Of a stretch of 39,401 bases of DNA, positions 38,079 to 39,401 are shown piece after piece. The translations under genes were made by a program, and so were the position numbers. Positions within the stretch are counted from its first letter, which is position 1. Every line of letters begins with the position of its first letter. This DNA is from a virus. The notes below the pieces were generated by a model. It searched no databases and had not been told where the DNA came from. It saw nothing but the letters and a program-made list of their open reading frames with translations. The DNA is taken from the IMG/VR virus record IMGVR_UViG_3300036851_000414, positions 1-39,401 of that record; one strand, 5' to 3'.

Positions 38079-38278
38079 GGCTCTCCTGTCGCCGAAGTGC
38101 CGTAGCGCTCAGCCGCCTCAGCAAGCTCAACTGACGCTCTCAGCCAGCCGGGCTCCGCAAGAGCAACGAGACGCACGTTCTTCACGAAGCGATCAATCTC
38201 CTCGGTTGGCATCTCAAGCTTCGCAAGCTCGGCGCGCAGACGAGTCTCAGCGTTGGCGCTTCCGATGGAGTCAGTCAC
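38075..38278 (-). CDS. hypothetical helical protein (67 aa)
   Basis: GTG at 38278 is preceded by GAGGAAGG at 6 nt; this is preferred to a longer start overlapping the previous gene. The product is helical (ETRLRAELAKLEMPTEEIDR, then WLRASVELAEAAERYG). Function unknown. Confidence 0.6.
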   Translation of the reverse strand: MTDSIGSANAETRLRAELAKLEMPTEEIDRFVKNVRLVALAEPGWLRASVELAEAAERYGTSATGEP

Positions 38279-38576
38279 GACCAGCCTTCCTCTCGTCATA
38301 GCACGCCATCGACAGCGCGGCCTTCGCGGCACGGAGCGTCGAGTACGGACCGCGGATCATGTAGTCCTCTAGGAAGGCGTCGGCTGCTTCCACACCTTCC
38401 TGCTCGACCCCGAACGCCGTGCTTGCGGGTTCGATTTTCCAGCCGGGGCCGTCCATCCAGCGCACGAGGTTGAAACGTAGCGCGCGTCGCCGAACTCCGT
38501 AGACGGTGGCGATCCGCCAGCCCGGCTCAGGGCCGAGGTTGTACACGATGCCTCTGGCGCTTCCGATGGGATTCAC
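38271..38576 (-). CDS. hypothetical protein (101 aa)
   Basis: GTG at 38576 overlaps the upstream TGA. The product has a beta-rich first half (GIVYNLGPEPGWRIATVYGV, RALRFNLVRWMDGPGW) and helical second half. No family recognised. Confidence 0.6.
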   Translation of the reverse strand: MNPIGSARGIVYNLGPEPGWRIATVYGVRRRALRFNLVRWMDGPGWKIEPASTAFGVEQEGVEAADAFLEDYMIRGPYSTLRAAKAALSMACYDERKAGRD

Positions 38577-38923
38577 CAGAGCCTCGGTTGCCGGGCGTGC
38601 TCGGCCTCCAACTGGGCGCGGGCGAATGAGGCCCTGGCCGCCTGCCGGCCCTGCGACTGCTCACGGGTGCGCCCTTCGCGCCCGCCTCCTCGTCGAGCCG
38701 GACACGTATTGGGGTGTGGGACGTAGAGCGGGAAGCCCTGCTCACGACGCTGGGCCGCATCGCGAGGGCTCAGCTTGGTCGCCACCCCCTCGTGAACGAA
38801 CACCCGCCCGCCGGGCGACGGCTCCATGTTGATCGGCATCCAGCTCCCGGACTCGAGCTGGACGAAGCGCATCATTTCGCCGCAATCGCGGCAGCGCCTC
38901 GTGCTTCGTCGCGGTGGCTTCAC
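38573..38923 (-). CDS. zinc-ribbon protein (116 aa)
   Basis: GTG at 38923 overlaps the upstream TGA. The N-terminal CRDCGEMM and the later YVPHPNTCPA form a Cys/His ribbon around a beta-rich core (FVQLESGSWMPINMEPSPGG); this layout recurs in actinophage genomes. The C-terminal 40 residues are Arg/Gln-rich. Function unknown. Confidence 0.65.
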   Translation of the reverse strand: MKPPRRSTRRCRDCGEMMRFVQLESGSWMPINMEPSPGGRVFVHEGVATKLSPRDAAQRREQGFPLYVPHPNTCPARRGGGREGRTREQSQGRQAARASFARAQLEAEHARQPRLW

Positions 38924-39401
38924 TTCTCCACCATCGCCCAGCCAAGCTCGCCAGGTCCGGTGGGCAGGGCGATCGCGAGCCCGTTGGCGTAGGCGTCGCG
39001 CAGGCCGGCGCTCAGAAGGTCGGCGGGATCATCAACCCATGAGTTAAACGCAGCAAATGCGACGACCAGCGCAGCCCACGCATCCCACGCATCCCGCGCA
39101 TCCCGCGCAGCCCACGCATCCCGCGCATCCCGCGCAGCCCACGCAGCCCACGCATCCCACGCATCCCGCGCATCCCGCGCAGCCCGCGCAGCCCACGCAT
39201 CCCGCGCAGCCCGCGCAGCCCGCGCAGCCCACGCATCCCGCGCAGCCCGCGCAGCCCACGCAGCCCGCGCAGCCCACGCAGCCCACGCAGCCCGCGCAGC
39301 CCACGCAGCCCACGCGCTCTCGTACTCCACGAGCTTCCAGTCGAGCCCGCGGCGCTCGAGCGCCGTCCGAAGTCCGCCCTCGAGCGCCCCCATTGGAAGC
39401 T
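38920..39401 (-). CDS. C-terminal part of end-spanning repeat protein
   Basis: Minus frame open from the right window edge; an ATG at 39393 gives 157 residues, but the frame joins base 1 of the window without shift or stop, so this is probably the rest of the DUF7666-like gene. Order here: a short helix ([19 protein letters not shown]), 27 Ala-(Trp/Arg)-(Ala/Asp) triplets, then [20 protein letters not shown] and [19 protein letters not shown], a C-terminal motif I recall from actinophage proteins of this kind. The repeat region is probably one long Trp/Arg-faced helix. Role unknown. Confidence 0.75.
   Translation of the reverse strand, partial: LPMGALEGGLRTALERRGLDWKLVEYESAWAAWAARAAWAAWAARAAWAARAARDAWAARAARAARDAWAARAARDARDAWDAWAAWAARDARDAWAARDARDAWDAWAALVVAFAAFNSWVDDPADLLSAGLRDAYANGLAIALPTGPGELGWAMVEK
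39073..39315 (-). repeat. 27 tandem 9-bp coding repeats, two variable bases each
   Basis: Each minus-strand unit is GCG-YGG-GMT. Only two positions vary: T/C (Trp or Arg) and A/C (Asp or Ala), giving AWA, ARA, AWD or ARD. The array is free of stops in all three minus frames. Confidence 0.9.

Noticed and set aside
39012-39313. Gly-Met-Arg and Gly-Cys-Val repeat proteins in the other minus frames
   Set aside because: Out-of-frame readings of the 9-bp repeat array; only the A-(W/R)-(A/D) frame connects to protein-like flanks.
39073-39315. CRISPR-like array
   Set aside because: Units are 9 bp with no spacers and are coding; no cas genes nearby.

Overview
The window reads as a complete temperate-type tailed-phage (siphovirus) genome with a GC-rich, actinobacterial style. 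It has GTG and TTG starts, dense ATGA/GTGA overlaps and several apparently leaderless genes. The two window ends join in frame into one 317-codon gene (minus strand, 472 to 1, then 39401 to 38920), so the sequence is most likely a circular or circularly permuted genome opened inside that gene. The host cannot be named from sequence alone; an Actinomycetota host is the best guess.

Nearly everything is read from the minus strand. A long early operon of about 28 small overlapping genes starts at about 4861, runs left to position 1, passes through the join and continues from 39401 down to about 35287. It encodes a winged-helix protein, zinc-ribbon proteins, small membrane proteins, a lipoprotein next to a 3D-domain protein, an orphan D12-class adenine methylase and a repeat protein built from Ala-(Trp/Arg)-(Ala/Asp) triplets. 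A gene-free region (35034-35286) with direct repeats and a 17-bp inverted repeat separates it from the next unit, which opens with a serine recombinase. That unit continues with an HNH endonuclease, small and large terminase, portal, HK97-type protease and capsid, head-tail connectors, tail terminator, tail tube and assembly chaperones. It then has a 1,690-residue tape measure carrying two peptidoglycan-hydrolase-like domains, tail fibre and baseplate proteins, a holin-like protein, a collagen-like membrane protein and an amidase endolysin. A GC-rich UUCG hairpin terminator at 8215-8236 closes it.

The lysogeny/replication corner (4862-7900) is the only part with clear plus-strand genes. It has a short tyrosine recombinase (5068-5772), convergent with a minus-strand winged-helix protein that resembles a replication initiator. 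That initiator's low-complexity middle contains a perfect 12-bp hairpin beside an A-tract (origin candidate) and a 5' tRNA-Arg-like fragment (attachment-site candidate). Three small plus-strand genes follow. No CI-type repressor, polymerase or helicase was recognised, so replication probably relies on the host.

Points most worth a second look: the end-spanning gene and its two-bit repeat array; the inverted repeat at the early/late boundary next to a serine recombinase; the initiator gene with origin-like and tRNA-like insertions; a probable AUC start codon; and a sense/antisense gene pair at 15151-15399.
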